Shown here in pieces: positions 52,213 to 61,069 of a stretch of DNA of 64,000 nucleotides. The DNA lies in assembly GCA_963727845.1 (NCBI GenBank), contig CAVSHI010000006.1, positions 124,001-188,000 of the forward strand, in the 5' to 3' direction. Each line of letters starts with the position of its first letter. Positions within the stretch are counted from its first letter, which is position 1. Below the pieces are notes generated by a model. The model was not told the origin of the DNA, did not search any database, and worked only from the letters and a program-made list of their open reading frames with translations. The stretch comes from JBEKTW01 sp963727845 (GTDB lineage Bacteria > Bacteroidota > Ignavibacteria > UBA10030 > SZUA-254). The translations under genes were made by a program, and so were the position numbers.

Positions 52213-53438
52213 GATCCGCGTTTTTCCAGCTTGAGTTCGAGGTTCAGGTATTTCTTTTCGCGAAGGACTTTCATTTTCAGAACATCGCCGGCTTTCGCTT
52301 CACTGACGATCTCCGTGACGGTCTCCTCATTCACGATATGCTCACCGTTGATTTCGACGACAATGTCGCCCACTTTGAACCCGCTGTTCTCGGCGGGGCT
52401 GTTTGGTTTGACGTCGCTCACGATCACTCCCTCCGGCTTGTTCAGGCCGAAGTAGCGCGCGACGCGCACATCAACGGCGTTGACTTCTAATCCCGTCCAG
52501 AAGTCGCGCTCGACTTTTCCGCTCTTCTTCAATTCCGCGACGACACTCTTCACGCGATTGATCGGAATGGCGAAGCCGACGCCCGCAGTTCCACCGACGC
52601 CGGAGACGCCCTGATTGGGCGTGTAAATCACGGCGTTGACGCCGATAACTTCTCCCAGAGCGTTGATGAGGGGGCCGCCGCTATTGCCGGAGTTGATCGC
52701 CGCGTCGGTTTGAATCATGCCGCGGTACGAACGTCCTCCTTCGGCGCTGAGGTTCATTCCGGTGGCGCTCACGACGCCGACAGTCACCGTCGGCTTGTCG
52801 CTGATTTCAAATAGTCCGAACGGATTGCCGAGGGCAATGGCCCACTCTCCGATGATGACGTCGTCCGAATTGCCGAGCCGGAGGGCGGAAAAATTTTTCC
52901 CTTCGATTTTTAAAAGGGAGATGTCTGAAACCGGGTCCGTTCCTACCAGGACGGCCTTGAATTTCTCCTTTGCCGTGGTCGTGACGGTGATTTCTTTTCC
53001 GTTGCCCGCGACATGGTCGTTCGTAACAATGTACCCGTCCGGAGAAATGATGAATCCCGACCCGAGACTCTTGATTTCCTGGCGGTACGTCCGGTCTCCA
53101 AAGTACTGCCGGAAGAACGGGTCGTTGCCGAAGAACTGCGAGAAAGGATTCTGCCATTGATACTCGCGGACTTCGGTGACGTTGATGCTCACCACGGCCG
53201 GACTTGCGGCTGCGACCGCGCGCGTGATCGCGTTGTGCCGTTGCCCGATGAGTTGATCTGAAACGGTGTCACGATCGGACGCGGAAAAGGATGCCTGGTG
53301 AATGTAGGAATCGTCGGTTTGCCCGTTCTCTGTCGCCGGGGAATGGCGATTTCCGACCGTGTACCCCGACCAGAACGCGACGATCAACGGCAAACAGATC
53401 ACCACAAACACAGAAAATATTTTCTTGGTCATAGTCAT
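52209..53438 (-). CDS. DegP/HtrA-type periplasmic serine protease
   Basis: A 409-residue S1C protease. A single N-terminal hydrophobic segment (IFSVFVVICLPLIVAFWSGY) anchors or exports it. The trypsin-like domain has the full triad: His142 (TNDHVA), Asp172 (SDISLLKI) and Ser253 (INSGNSGGPL). One PDZ domain follows (about residues 310-405; EGVIVSDVKPNSPAENSGFKVGDIVVEINGEHI). One PDZ instead of two makes it closer to DegS/HtrA-1-PDZ types. Such proteases handle misfolded envelope proteins. AGGGG just upstream of the first ATG supports the start at 53438. The gene lies directly upstream of purB. Confidence 0.93.
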   Translation of the reverse strand: MTMTKKIFSVFVVICLPLIVAFWSGYTVGNRHSPATENGQTDDSYIHQASFSASDRDTVSDQLIGQRHNAITRAVAAASPAVVSINVTEVREYQWQNPFSQFFGNDPFFRQYFGDRTYRQEIKSLGSGFIISPDGYIVTNDHVAGNGKEITVTTTAKEKFKAVLVGTDPVSDISLLKIEGKNFSALRLGNSDDVIIGEWAIALGNPFGLFEISDKPTVTVGVVSATGMNLSAEGGRSYRGMIQTDAAINSGNSGGPLINALGEVIGVNAVIYTPNQGVSGVGGTAGVGFAIPINRVKSVVAELKKSGKVERDFWTGLEVNAVDVRVARYFGLNKPEGVIVSDVKPNSPAENSGFKVGDIVVEINGEHIVNEETVTEIVSEAKAGDVLKMKVLREKKYLNLELKLEKRGS

Positions 53439-53458
53439 ATTCCCCTTGCAAATCGTTC

Positions 53459-54418
53459 TTACTTCTTCTTACGTCGTATAACCTTCAAGGTTGCTTTCAC
53501 AATATCGTCCTTTGCGATGCCGTATTTCTTCATCAATTCGTCACCGGGGCCGGATTCGCCGAAGGTATCGTTGACGGCGACGAACTCCTGCGGGATAGGG
53601 CATGTCTGAACAAGAAATTCCGCGACCGCGCCGCCAAGCCCGCCATGGATCTGATGATCTTCGGCGGTGACGATCGCGCCGGTTTCCCGGGCGGCTTTCA
53701 TCAGAACATCCTTGTCGAGCGGCTTGATCGTATGCATGTTGATGACCCTGGCGCTGATGCCCTGCGCCGAGAGGACCTCCTCGGCGAGAATTGCTTCCCA
53801 CACCTGCAAGCCGCATGCGACGATCGTCACGTCGTGGCCGTCGATGAGCGTGACCGATTTGCCGAGCTCGAACGGCGAGGACGCATCCGTGAAAACGGGA
53901 GTGTTGTCGCGGAAGAGCCGGATATAAATCGGATGATTCCAGCTGACCGTCGCTTTGACCATTTTCTTGGCCTCGTGATAGTCACACGGACTTGCAACCG
54001 TCATGTGCGGCAGAATGCGCATGAGAGCTATATCCTCCAGCGATTGATGTGTTGCGCCGTCCGGTCCGACGGTGATGCCGCAATGAGATGCGCATATTTT
54101 CACCGGAAGCTGACTGTACGCAATCGATTGTCGGATCTGGTCGAACGGTCTGCCTGTGGCAAATTCACCGTACGCGGAGGCAAAAGGAATCTTACCGGCG
54201 ATCGCGAGTCCTGCCGCAGTTCCCATCATATCCTGCTCGGCAATACCGACGCTGAAGAATCGGTCGGGGAAAGCCTTCTTGAATAAGTCGGTCCGGACCG
54301 AGCCCGTCACATCGCCGCCCAGGACCACGACATTCGGATTTTCATTCCCGAGCTCTACAAGAGCTTCTCCGAATCCGAGTCGCGTAGCTTTCAGTTCTTT
54401 GGATGAATATTTGGGCAT
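53459..54418 (-). CDS. Transketolase, C-terminal subunit
   Basis: A 319-residue half of a split transketolase. It contains the pyrimidine-binding domain of the TPP site and the C-terminal domain: NVVVLGGDVTGSVRTDLFKKAFPDRFFSVGIAEQDMMGTAAGLA (the conserved Glu lies in GIAEQDM), ASHCGITVGPDGATHQSLEDIALMR, and a C-terminal region with KTLKPLD-like HTIKPLDKDVLMKAA. I start it at 54418, one base after the stop of the N-terminal subunit; an upstream ATG overlaps that gene. The two subunits would form one active enzyme of the pentose phosphate pathway. Split transketolases are frequent in this phylum. Confidence 0.93.
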   Translation of the reverse strand: MPKYSSKELKATRLGFGEALVELGNENPNVVVLGGDVTGSVRTDLFKKAFPDRFFSVGIAEQDMMGTAAGLAIAGKIPFASAYGEFATGRPFDQIRQSIAYSQLPVKICASHCGITVGPDGATHQSLEDIALMRILPHMTVASPCDYHEAKKMVKATVSWNHPIYIRLFRDNTPVFTDASSPFELGKSVTLIDGHDVTIVACGLQVWEAILAEEVLSAQGISARVINMHTIKPLDKDVLMKAARETGAIVTAEDHQIHGGLGGAVAEFLVQTCPIPQEFVAVNDTFGESGPGDELMKKYGIAKDDIVKATLKVIRRKKK

Positions 54419-54419
54419 G

Positions 54420-55307
54420 CTATCGTGCTCCGGTAAGTTGTTGTTCCCAGTCGAACTTGATGAAGTCGCCAAGCTTGGTCGGTGCGAGTTCTCCGAGAGC
54501 CTGCTTGCCCTGTTCCTCATTTGGCGGAACGCCGTGCCATTTGTAATCGTCCTCCATGAACGAAACCCCTCGGCCCATGAACGTTTTCGCGATAATCACA
54601 GTCGGCTTCCCTTTCACTTCCTGGGCCTGTTTCATCGTTTTCAAGAACTGTTCAATATTGTTCCCGTCACATTCGAGCACGTGCCAGTTGAACGAGCTCC
54701 ACTTTTCTGCGAGGGGCTCGAGGTTCATGACTTTGCCGGTGCGGTCATCGATCTGGCAATCATTTCTGTCGACAATCGCGATCAGGTTGTCCACTTTATG
54801 ATGGCCGGCGGTCATCAATGCTTCCCAGACCTGTCCTTCGTCCAGTTCACCGTCCCCCAGCAGGACGTACACGCGGTTCGGCTTTTTGTCCAGGCGCAGT
54901 CCCAGCGTGCAGCCCACCGCAACGGAGAGGCCTTGCCCGAGCGCGCCGGAAGCGATTTCAGCGCCCGGCACTCCGTGCGTCCATGGCGGCGCGGGATGGC
55001 CCTGCAGTCTTCCATTGATCTTCCGCAGGGTGGCCAGTTCGCTCAGGGGGATGAAACCCCGGCGCGCAAGCGTCGCATACCAGACCGGACACAAATGACC
55101 CGCAGAGAGAAAGAAATAATCCCGGGTATCCATCCGTGGATTTTTCGGATCGATATTCAGAATGTTGAAGTAAAGAGATGCGAAGATGTCGGCGAGACCG
55201 AGCGGTCCGCCCGAATGCCCCGATTTCGAAATCAACAGCATCTTGATGATGTCGCGGCGGATTTGCCTTGCCATCTCCTGTAATTCAGCGATGCTCAGTT
55301 TTTCCAT
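54420..55307 (-). CDS. Transketolase, N-terminal subunit
   Basis: A 295-residue half with the TPP diphosphate-binding domain. Visible segments are SGHSGGPLGLADIFASLYFNIL, APPWTHGVPGAEIASGALGQGLSVAVG, and GDGELDEGQVWEALMTAGHHKVDNLIAIVDRN, the GDG(x26-28)N metal/TPP motif. It lies directly upstream of the C-terminal subunit. The ATG at 55307 gives the usual MEKLSIAELQEMARQIRRDII start. Cytosolic, it transfers two-carbon units between sugar phosphates. Confidence 0.94.
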   Translation of the reverse strand: MEKLSIAELQEMARQIRRDIIKMLLISKSGHSGGPLGLADIFASLYFNILNIDPKNPRMDTRDYFFLSAGHLCPVWYATLARRGFIPLSELATLRKINGRLQGHPAPPWTHGVPGAEIASGALGQGLSVAVGCTLGLRLDKKPNRVYVLLGDGELDEGQVWEALMTAGHHKVDNLIAIVDRNDCQIDDRTGKVMNLEPLAEKWSSFNWHVLECDGNNIEQFLKTMKQAQEVKGKPTVIIAKTFMGRGVSFMEDDYKWHGVPPNEEQGKQALGELAPTKLGDFIKFDWEQQLTGAR

Positions 55308-55329
55308 GGATGAGATTTGTGGTGATTGA

Positions 55330-55986
55330 TCATAGGGATTTTCCCAACATCTGCTTAACCGGTCGAATATGCCGGAGTAAAATCAGACAACAGACAATAA
55401 TAACAAGAACCCTGACCTCTGCGGTTCCGGTGAAAGAAGGGAGCGTTCCTGCAATGACTGTTGCCGGAAGTGAAACGAATACCACCGGGCTGAGTACTGA
55501 AGCAACAAGGTTCGACCCGTGGATGTGTTTCGATGCGCGATAGCTCACCGCCCAAATCAGACACCACACGATGGGAAATACCCAACCTATTACCAGCATG
55601 ACACCCGCGCTCGTAGAAAGCCCGATTCCTCCTTTGAATTTCAGCCAGACCGGAAAATCATGGCCGATGATCGCCGCCACCCCCGCTGCTGCCAGCACTG
55701 TGAAGTCAGTGCCGAACAACGCCATCGAGGCCAGCACCGCGAAACATCCCTTGAATGCATCGATAGCAAAAACCGCAAAACCGATCAGCCTCGAACTGGT
55801 AACTTCGTAGGCGTTCATTGCGCCAACATTTCCACTACCCGCCGCACGGATGTCGACGTTTGATTTCTGCTTCAAGAGCAGATAGGCCGTAGGAAATGAG
55901 CCAGTACAATAGCCGATCAAGAGACTGAAGATGCAGGGAAACAGCAAAGGTTCAAACGAGTTTTGGTCCACAATTCTCACAAACAT
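55330..55986 (-). CDS. plsY: Glycerol-3-phosphate acyltransferase PlsY
   Basis: A 218-residue inner-membrane enzyme that transfers acyl groups from acyl-phosphate to glycerol 3-phosphate, the first step of phospholipid synthesis. Three conserved loops are visible: GSGNVGAMNAYEV (residues 50-62; family motif GSGNxGxxN), GHDFPVWLKFKGGIG, and the Ser-rich segment near VSYRASKHIHGSN. Five hydrophobic segments match the family topology. The gene is at the head of a minus-strand group with the transketolase halves, 23 bases apart, and diverges from larB with 108 bases between the starts. Confidence 0.92.
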   Translation of the reverse strand: MFVRIVDQNSFEPLLFPCIFSLLIGYCTGSFPTAYLLLKQKSNVDIRAAGSGNVGAMNAYEVTSSRLIGFAVFAIDAFKGCFAVLASMALFGTDFTVLAAAGVAAIIGHDFPVWLKFKGGIGLSTSAGVMLVIGWVFPIVWCLIWAVSYRASKHIHGSNLVASVLSPVVFVSLPATVIAGTLPSFTGTAEVRVLVIIVCCLILLRHIRPVKQMLGKSL

Positions 55987-56053
55987 ACGAAAAAAGCGGC
56001 AAAGTTACAAAGCCAAAATTTTCTCCACCGGAGTTGTTTTCGGGATTTCATTC

Positions 56054-56082
56054 TTGCTTCTCCTTGCAAAAACGAGTATATT
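56054..56082 (+). promoter_or_regulatory. Predicted promoter of larB
   Basis: TTGCTT (56054-56059), a 17-base spacer, TATATT (56077-56082), then TTCATCG. The predicted start is near 56089, leaving only about six bases before the ATG at 56095. Confidence 0.6.
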
Positions 56083-56094
56083 TTCATCGCCAGT

Positions 56095-56850
56095 ATGACA
56101 AAAAGTGAGCTCAAGAAAATCCTTCATGAATTGAAGCTTGGCGCCGTGAGTGAGGAAGAAGTACTCGAAAGGCTTGCCGCGCTCCGGTTTGAATCGCTCG
56201 GCTTTGCGACCATCGACCATCATCGCCGGCTGCGGCAGGGATTCCCTGAAGTAATCCTGTGCCAGGGGAAAACTCCACTCCAGGTTGCCGGAATCGCGTC
56301 GAAAATATCCCGGCATGCGCAACCGCTTCTCGCAACACGGGCGACAGAAGCTCATTTCAAAGCTGTGAAGAAAAAGGTCCGTAACGCGCATTTCCATGAG
56401 TCCGCCCGAGTCATTACTGCCAACGAACCGGAGAAACCGGAAAAAGACCGCGGGTTGATTCTCGTGGTCACGGCGGGTACTTCCGACATCCCGGTCGCCG
56501 AAGAGGCCGTTATCACCTCGAGGATGCTGGGAAATCCTGTTGACACCCTGTACGACGTCGGCGTCGCCGGAATTCACCGGCTGTTTGCGCAGAGCGAGAA
56601 GTTGTCGAAGGCGGATGTTATCATCGTCGTGGCGGGGATGGAAGGAGCGCTGCCGAGCGTCGTTGGCGGACTGGTTGACGTGCCGGTCATTGCCGTACCG
56701 ACGTCGGTCGGATACGGAGCCAGTTTTCAGGGAGTGACCGCCTTGCTGGCAATGCTTAATTCCTGTGCAAGCGGTATCACCGTCGTGAATATCGACAACG
56801 GTTTCGGCGCCGCCTTCGCCGCCAGCATGATGAACAAAGGAAGATCATGA
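56095..56850 (+). CDS. larB: LarB-type NaAD carboxylase of the nickel-pincer cofactor pathway
   Basis: A 251-residue protein of the LarB family, related to AIR carboxylase (PurE fold). It carboxylates the pyridinium of nicotinic acid adenine dinucleotide, the first step in making the nickel-pincer nucleotide of lactate racemase. Visible parts are the N-terminal helical region (ILHELKLGAVSEEEVLERLAALRFESLGFATIDHHR), LVVTAGTSDIPVAEEAVITSRMLG, AGMEGALPSVVGGLVDVPVIAVPTSVGYGASF, and the C-terminal VNIDNGFGAAFAASMM, all close to the family pattern. The ATG at 56095 removes an implausible upstream extension. No larC or larE gene is in the window, so the pathway would be completed elsewhere or absent. 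Confidence 0.88.
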   Translation: MTKSELKKILHELKLGAVSEEEVLERLAALRFESLGFATIDHHRRLRQGFPEVILCQGKTPLQVAGIASKISRHAQPLLATRATEAHFKAVKKKVRNAHFHESARVITANEPEKPEKDRGLILVVTAGTSDIPVAEEAVITSRMLGNPVDTLYDVGVAGIHRLFAQSEKLSKADVIIVVAGMEGALPSVVGGLVDVPVIAVPTSVGYGASFQGVTALLAMLNSCASGITVVNIDNGFGAAFAASMMNKGRS

Positions 56851-56999
56851 ATAGTTGAGACGATGAGACATGCAAGCACGTTTACTTGTTTAATCGTTCA
56901 TTCATTTAGTCCTGCCTTGTTGAGTCGATGGAAGATGGATGATGGAAGTGGGCAAGGATGTGTCAGTACATTTTTTAATTTTTCATTTTTAATTTTGAA
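56851..56999. repeat. Short-word tract before the Nudix gene
   Basis: GAATAGTTGAGACGATGAGACATG-like words, GATGGAAGATGGATGATGG, and an A/T run (TTTTTAATTTTTCATTTTTA) fill this 149-base gap. The last run merges with the TTG start of the next gene. Confidence 0.55.
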
Positions 57000-57464
57000 T
57001 TGAAAGAGTTTTCTGCCGGCGTGGTAGTTTTTCGGAGAGCAAAAGGTGGATTCGAATTCCTCCTGCTTGAACACGAGTTGGGCCACTGGGAATTTCCGAA
57101 AGGGAAAATCGAGGAAGGTGAGGGAAAACAGGAGACCGCACGCAGAGAGTTGATGGAAGAAACCGGCATCAATCGTGTATCTTTCGTCGGAGGTTTTCGG
57201 GAGACGCTGAAATACTCCTATCGACGCAAGGGGAGAAGCATATTTAAAACAGTTTTCTATTACCTCGCTGAGACCCGGCGGAAGCGCGTGAAAATCTCTT
57301 CCGAGCACCGTGGGTTTGCATGGCTGCCCTTCGCGGATGCGTCCCGGAGACTTACGTATAAGAACAGCAAGAATGTTTTGGGAAAGGCGATGGCAGTATT
57401 AAGAAACATAAAACGAGAAGATATTTCAGGGTCTCGAACTGAAGTTCGAGGCAAGATTGAATAA
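57000..57464 (+). CDS. Nudix hydrolase, diadenosine-polyphosphate-type
   Basis: A 154-residue Nudix hydrolase. The Nudix box is complete at residues 35-57 (GKIEEGEG-KQETARRELMEETGI): Gly35, Glu41, Arg49-Glu50, Glu53-Glu54, Gly56. The upstream segment VVVFRRAKGGFEFLLLEHELGHWEFPK and the short length fit the bis(5'-nucleosyl)-tetraphosphatase/(di)nucleoside-polyphosphatase subgroup, but the substrate is not certain. The start is TTG at 57000 (MKEFSAGVVVF), set in an A/T-rich run with no clear ribosome binding site. It ends 12 bases before the cystathionine beta-synthase gene. Confidence 0.86.
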   Translation: MKEFSAGVVVFRRAKGGFEFLLLEHELGHWEFPKGKIEEGEGKQETARRELMEETGINRVSFVGGFRETLKYSYRRKGRSIFKTVFYYLAETRRKRVKISSEHRGFAWLPFADASRRLTYKNSKNVLGKAMAVLRNIKREDISGSRTEVRGKIE

Positions 57465-57476
57465 AATGGAGTCTAT

Positions 57477-58862
57477 ATGTTGACTGACCTCAAAAAAATG
57501 AAGTTCCACGAAACCATCCTTACAACCATCGGCAGCACGCCGCTGGTGCGGCTGAACAAGATCACGAAAGGATTCAAAGGGCACTACTTTGTGAAGATCG
57601 AGAGTTTCAATCCCGGCGGATCGGTGAAGGACAGGATCGGACTCCAGATCATCGAAGATGCCGAGGCAGACGGGCGTTTGCGGCCCGGCGGCACCATCGT
57701 CGAAGCGACCTCGGGCAATACGGGCATGGGTCTTGCACTTGCGGCGTCGATCAAGGGGTACAAGTGTGTGTTCACCATGCCCGACAAGATGAGCTCGGAA
57801 AAAATCCGTCTCCTCCGCGCGTTCGGCGCGGATGTGGTGGTCACACCCACGGCCGTTCCGCATGATTCGCCGGAGAGCTACACAGAGGTTGCGAAACGCA
57901 TCGTCCGGGAGACGCCGAATTCGATACTCGCGAACCAGTTTTACAATCCCAAAAATCCCGAATCGCATTACAAAACAACGGGCCCGGAAATCTGGGAGCA
58001 GACCGGCGGCCAGGTCGATTACTTCGTCTGCGGCATGGGAACCGGCGGGACAATTTCGGGCATCGGAAAATTTCTCAAGGAAAAGAATCCGAAAATAAAA
58101 ATCGTTGGAGCCGACCCGAGAGGGTCTGTACTGAGGGAATACCATTCCACTAAGAAGCTTCCAGCAGGAAAGCCGTACAAAGTGGAGGGCATCGGTCAGG
58201 ATTGGATCCCGGGAACGCTGAATCTTGAAGTGGTGGACGATATGGTGGAAGTCACGGATAAGGAATCGTTTCTCATGGCGCGGCGTATGACACGCGACGA
58301 GGGAATATTCGCCGGTGGTTCTTCCGGCACGGCCGTCGCCGGCGCGCTCAAGTACGCCGACCGCATGAAAGACAACGAAGTGATGGTCATTCTCCTTCCG
58401 GATACCGGGGAACGCTATCTAAGCAAAATTTTCAACGACAACTGGATGCGGGAAAACGGATTTCTTATCCCGGAGCGGATCACGGTACGGTTTGTCCTGC
58501 AAGCCAAGTCGAAAAATGTTCAGCAGCTCATCGCGATCAACCCGGGCGCGACAATCCGCGATGCGCTCGATCTTTTCGAAGAGCATGATGTGTCACAATT
58601 GCCCGTCATCGACAAGGGAAAAGTCGTCGGTACGCTGATCGATAACGACCTGATGTCGTCGGTACTGGAGGATAACCAGCTGCTCAATGTGCCGGTCAGC
58701 AAGGTGATGGATCCGGCCTTTCCTATCATCGGAGCCGACGCACCCATCGACCACGCGATCGATTTTCTGAAAAAGAAAGATTCCGCCGTCCTCATCGAGG
58801 AAAACCATAAGATCATCGGGATTCTGACACGGTACGATGTGATCGAGTACATGGCGAGATAA
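57477..58862 (+). CDS. Cystathionine beta-synthase with C-terminal CBS pair
   Basis: A 461-residue PLP enzyme that condenses homocysteine and serine to cystathionine. The PLP Lys is in NPGGSVKDR (Lys51), the substrate loop is EATSGNTGMG (SGNTG at 79-83), and GMGTGGTISGIGKFLKEKNP is the phosphate-binding loop. The C-terminal 120 residues form two CBS domains (IRDALDLFEEHDVSQLPVIDKGKVVGTLIDNDLMSSV and IDHAIDFLKKKDSAVLIEENHKIIGILTRYDVIEYM), a regulatory module also found in eukaryotic CBS, although some bacterial cysteine synthases share this layout. It is adjacent to the gamma-family enzyme, which supports reverse transsulfuration of homocysteine to cysteine. Confidence 0.9.
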   Translation: MLTDLKKMKFHETILTTIGSTPLVRLNKITKGFKGHYFVKIESFNPGGSVKDRIGLQIIEDAEADGRLRPGGTIVEATSGNTGMGLALAASIKGYKCVFTMPDKMSSEKIRLLRAFGADVVVTPTAVPHDSPESYTEVAKRIVRETPNSILANQFYNPKNPESHYKTTGPEIWEQTGGQVDYFVCGMGTGGTISGIGKFLKEKNPKIKIVGADPRGSVLREYHSTKKLPAGKPYKVEGIGQDWIPGTLNLEVVDDMVEVTDKESFLMARRMTRDEGIFAGGSSGTAVAGALKYADRMKDNEVMVILLPDTGERYLSKIFNDNWMRENGFLIPERITVRFVLQAKSKNVQQLIAINPGATIRDALDLFEEHDVSQLPVIDKGKVVGTLIDNDLMSSVLEDNQLLNVPVSKVMDPAFPIIGADAPIDHAIDFLKKKDSAVLIEENHKIIGILTRYDVIEYMAR

Positions 58863-58959
58863 ACGATTGCGGATTGGGGATTGATGATTGTGGATTGGAG
58901 ATTGGTGGCTTGGAGGTGGCAGTAATATTTTGGGTTTACGATTGCCATTTTACGATCTT
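58863..58959. repeat. Short-word repeat tract after the CBS gene
   Basis: Words such as GATTGCGG, ATTGGGG, ATTGATG, ATTGTGG and ATTGGAG repeat from 58864 to about 58912, then a GATTGCCATTTTACGAT run. This is the same vocabulary as the in-frame tract inside alaS. Confidence 0.65.
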
Positions 58960-59024
58960 GTCATTCCCGCACGTCTTAAGCGGGAATCTAAGTGAGATGC
59001 CCGATGAAATCATTCGGGCATGAC
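58960..59024. repeat. REP-like composite palindrome, copy 2
   Basis: A 65-base element bounded by GTCAT and ATGAC. The left palindrome is ATTCCCGC...GCGGGAAT, the right palindrome is ATGCCCGA-N9-TCGGGCAT. The left half matches the elements at 6077-6106 and 62765-62798. Both arms lie in a non-coding gap; the ATG of the following gene is about 100 bases away. Confidence 0.72.
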
Positions 59025-59122
59025 AGACTTTCTAATTTCTCCATCACTCCGGCACTCATTTGTTTTAGCATCTCAATCTCAACTACTAAAAATCTCAATA
59101 TCTCATAATCTTATTGTCTCCC

Positions 59123-60256
59123 ATGCGCCTATCCACCAAAGCAATCCACGCGGGCCAGCAGCCCGACCCGTCGACCGGCTCGATCATGACGCCGGTGCAT
59201 CTGACATCCACGTACGTTCAACAGGGCCTCGGCAAAAGTAAAGGGTACGAATACTCGCGTGTTTCCAATCCCACGCGGACGGCGCTTGAGCAGAATATCG
59301 CCGCGCTCGAGAATGGAAAACATGGCATGGCATTCGGCTCCGGCATGGCTGCCATCGATGCCATTTTTCGTTTGCTGAAACCGGGCGACCACGCCATCAT
59401 TTCTCACAATGTGTACGGTGGCACGTACCGCATCGGTAAAATGGTTTTGGAAGAATACGGATTGCAGTTCGATTTTGTCGATACGACGAAGCTGGATCTC
59501 GTGAACAAGGCGCTCAGGAAGAACACAAAAATGATTTTCATCGAGACGCCGACGAATCCGACGATGGAAGTGTCCGACCTGATCGCCATCGCCCGCTTCG
59601 CCCGGCGTCACCGTCTCATTTCCGTCTGCGACAATACTTTTGCGACGCCGTACCTCCAGCGGCCGCTGGAGGCCGGCATCGACGTTGTTGTCCATAGTCT
59701 GACGAAGTATCTCAACGGTCATAGCGACATGCTCGGGGGAATCATAGTGACGAGCAAGCCGGCAATTGAGGAGCGCATTCGTTTCCTGCAAAAAGCGACC
59801 GGCGGTATTCTCAGCCCGTTTGACGCATGGCTTTGCCTTCGCGGGACCAAAACGCTGCCTGTCCGCATGGAGCGGCATGGAGCGAGTGCGATGATTATCG
59901 CCAAATGGCTGTCGAAGCAGAAGAAAGTCAGGAAAGTATATTACCCGGGGCTACCTTCTCACCCGCAGCACAAGCTTGCCGGACGGCAGATGAAGAATTT
60001 CGGCGGGATGATCGCGTTCGACCTGGGAAGTCTCGCTGCGGCCAGAAAATTCCTGAGCAAGGTCCGGCTCTGCGCTCTGGCCGAGAGTCTGGGCGGCGTG
60101 GAAACGCTCATCAGTCATCCTGCTACGATGACGCACTCCTCAATACCGCCGGAGCAGCGCGCGAAGATTGGTGTCACGGACGGATTGGTGAGAATCTCCG
60201 TCGGGTTGGAGGATGTGGAGGATCTCATAGCGGATCTGAAGCAGGCGCTGCGGTGA
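59123..60256 (+). CDS. Cystathionine gamma-lyase / gamma-synthase family enzyme
   Basis: A 377-residue PLP enzyme of the Cys/Met metabolism family, starting at the ATG at 59123 (MRLSTKAIHAGQQPDPSTGS; a TTG nine bases upstream is less likely). The cofactor site is clear: YEYSRVSNPTR, FGSGMAAIDA, and the PLP Lys195 in HSLTKYLNGHSD. The C-terminal loop with SLGGVETLISHPATMTHSS is also conserved. These features do not separate gamma-lyase from gamma-synthase or other family enzymes. With CBS upstream, gamma-lyase (cystathionine to cysteine) is the more natural partner, completing transsulfuration. Confidence 0.88.
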   Translation: MRLSTKAIHAGQQPDPSTGSIMTPVHLTSTYVQQGLGKSKGYEYSRVSNPTRTALEQNIAALENGKHGMAFGSGMAAIDAIFRLLKPGDHAIISHNVYGGTYRIGKMVLEEYGLQFDFVDTTKLDLVNKALRKNTKMIFIETPTNPTMEVSDLIAIARFARRHRLISVCDNTFATPYLQRPLEAGIDVVVHSLTKYLNGHSDMLGGIIVTSKPAIEERIRFLQKATGGILSPFDAWLCLRGTKTLPVRMERHGASAMIIAKWLSKQKKVRKVYYPGLPSHPQHKLAGRQMKNFGGMIAFDLGSLAAARKFLSKVRLCALAESLGGVETLISHPATMTHSSIPPEQRAKIGVTDGLVRISVGLEDVEDLIADLKQALR

Positions 60257-60563
60257 GGTGGCCGATCACTTCGTAGACGTCAATACTGTTGGATCGCACG
60301 CCGTCTGAACCACTGATTCTTATGATGAAATGATGAAGATGATAAAAGAAGAGAAGAGACGGCGAAAGATTCTTGGATTATGTTTACATCACAACGCCTG
60401 AAGTTACCATCATGAACATCATTGTATCAGTTTTATCAGCGGTTCAGACAAGAGGTTGCTATCCAATATATTTTTCCTTACATTTAGTCCACATTTCATG
60501 AAACTTGCCCCATGTGTTATATAACGGGAAGTAGCTCCCCATTCTCAGAGAAAACAAGTATCG
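60257..60563. repeat. Non-coding gap with simple-sequence words
   Basis: About 300 bases. Words of the type ATGATGAAATGATGAAGATG and ATCATGAACATCATTG surround a TTTTATCAGCGGTTCAGAC phrase that is kin to the 28729-28750 tract. A TATATT (60467-60472) lies 18 bases from TTCAGA, a poor promoter candidate for the next gene. I see no further gene. Confidence 0.55.
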
Positions 60564-61034
60564 ATGAAAATTAGCGATATTCTTGAAGAAAAGCTCGTAG
60601 TGACGAATCTTTCGGGCGGCACCAAGGACAATATCATCAACTCAATGGTCGATCTGGTGGGCCAGTCCTCCAAGGTGCTGGACAAGGAAAAAGTACGGGT
60701 GGCGATTTTCGAGCGCGAGAAGATCATGTCCACCGGCGTCGGCAACGGGTTTGCCATCCCTCACGGTAAGACCGAGGGAGTTTCGGACGTTGTCGCCGCG
60801 TTCGGCGTGACGGCGCAGCCCATCGACTACCAGTCGCTCGACGAAAAGCCGGTGCGCCTCGTCTTCCTGCTCGTCGGCAGAGACAATATGGTCGGGCCAC
60901 ACATCAAGCTGCTGAGTCGCATTTCCCGATTGATGAACAAAGAGGAATTCCGGACCAAGCTTCTTGAGGTGAAGACGCCGCAGGAAGTGCTGGAGACTTT
61001 CCGGAAAGAAGAAGCATCGTATTTTGAAATCTAA
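60564..61034 (+). CDS. PTS EIIA (PtsN/fructose-mannitol type) domain protein
   Basis: A 156-residue single-domain EIIA protein. The phosphorylated His is in GFAIPHGKTEGV (His67). The surrounding sequence (KISDILEEKLVVTNLSGGTKDNIINSMVDLV, PVRLVFLLVGRDNMVGPHIKLLSRISRLM) matches the PtsN/fructose-mannitol EIIA fold. No EIIB, EIIC, HPr or EI gene is in the window, so it may be a regulatory phosphoprotein of the nitrogen PTS kind rather than a sugar-transport component. It lies 35 bases before hisS. Confidence 0.85.
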   Translation: MKISDILEEKLVVTNLSGGTKDNIINSMVDLVGQSSKVLDKEKVRVAIFEREKIMSTGVGNGFAIPHGKTEGVSDVVAAFGVTAQPIDYQSLDEKPVRLVFLLVGRDNMVGPHIKLLSRISRLMNKEEFRTKLLEVKTPQEVLETFRKEEASYFEI

Positions 61035-61069
61035 ACTGTTCTGTTGAATCATCCGAAATCCTTCCTTCA

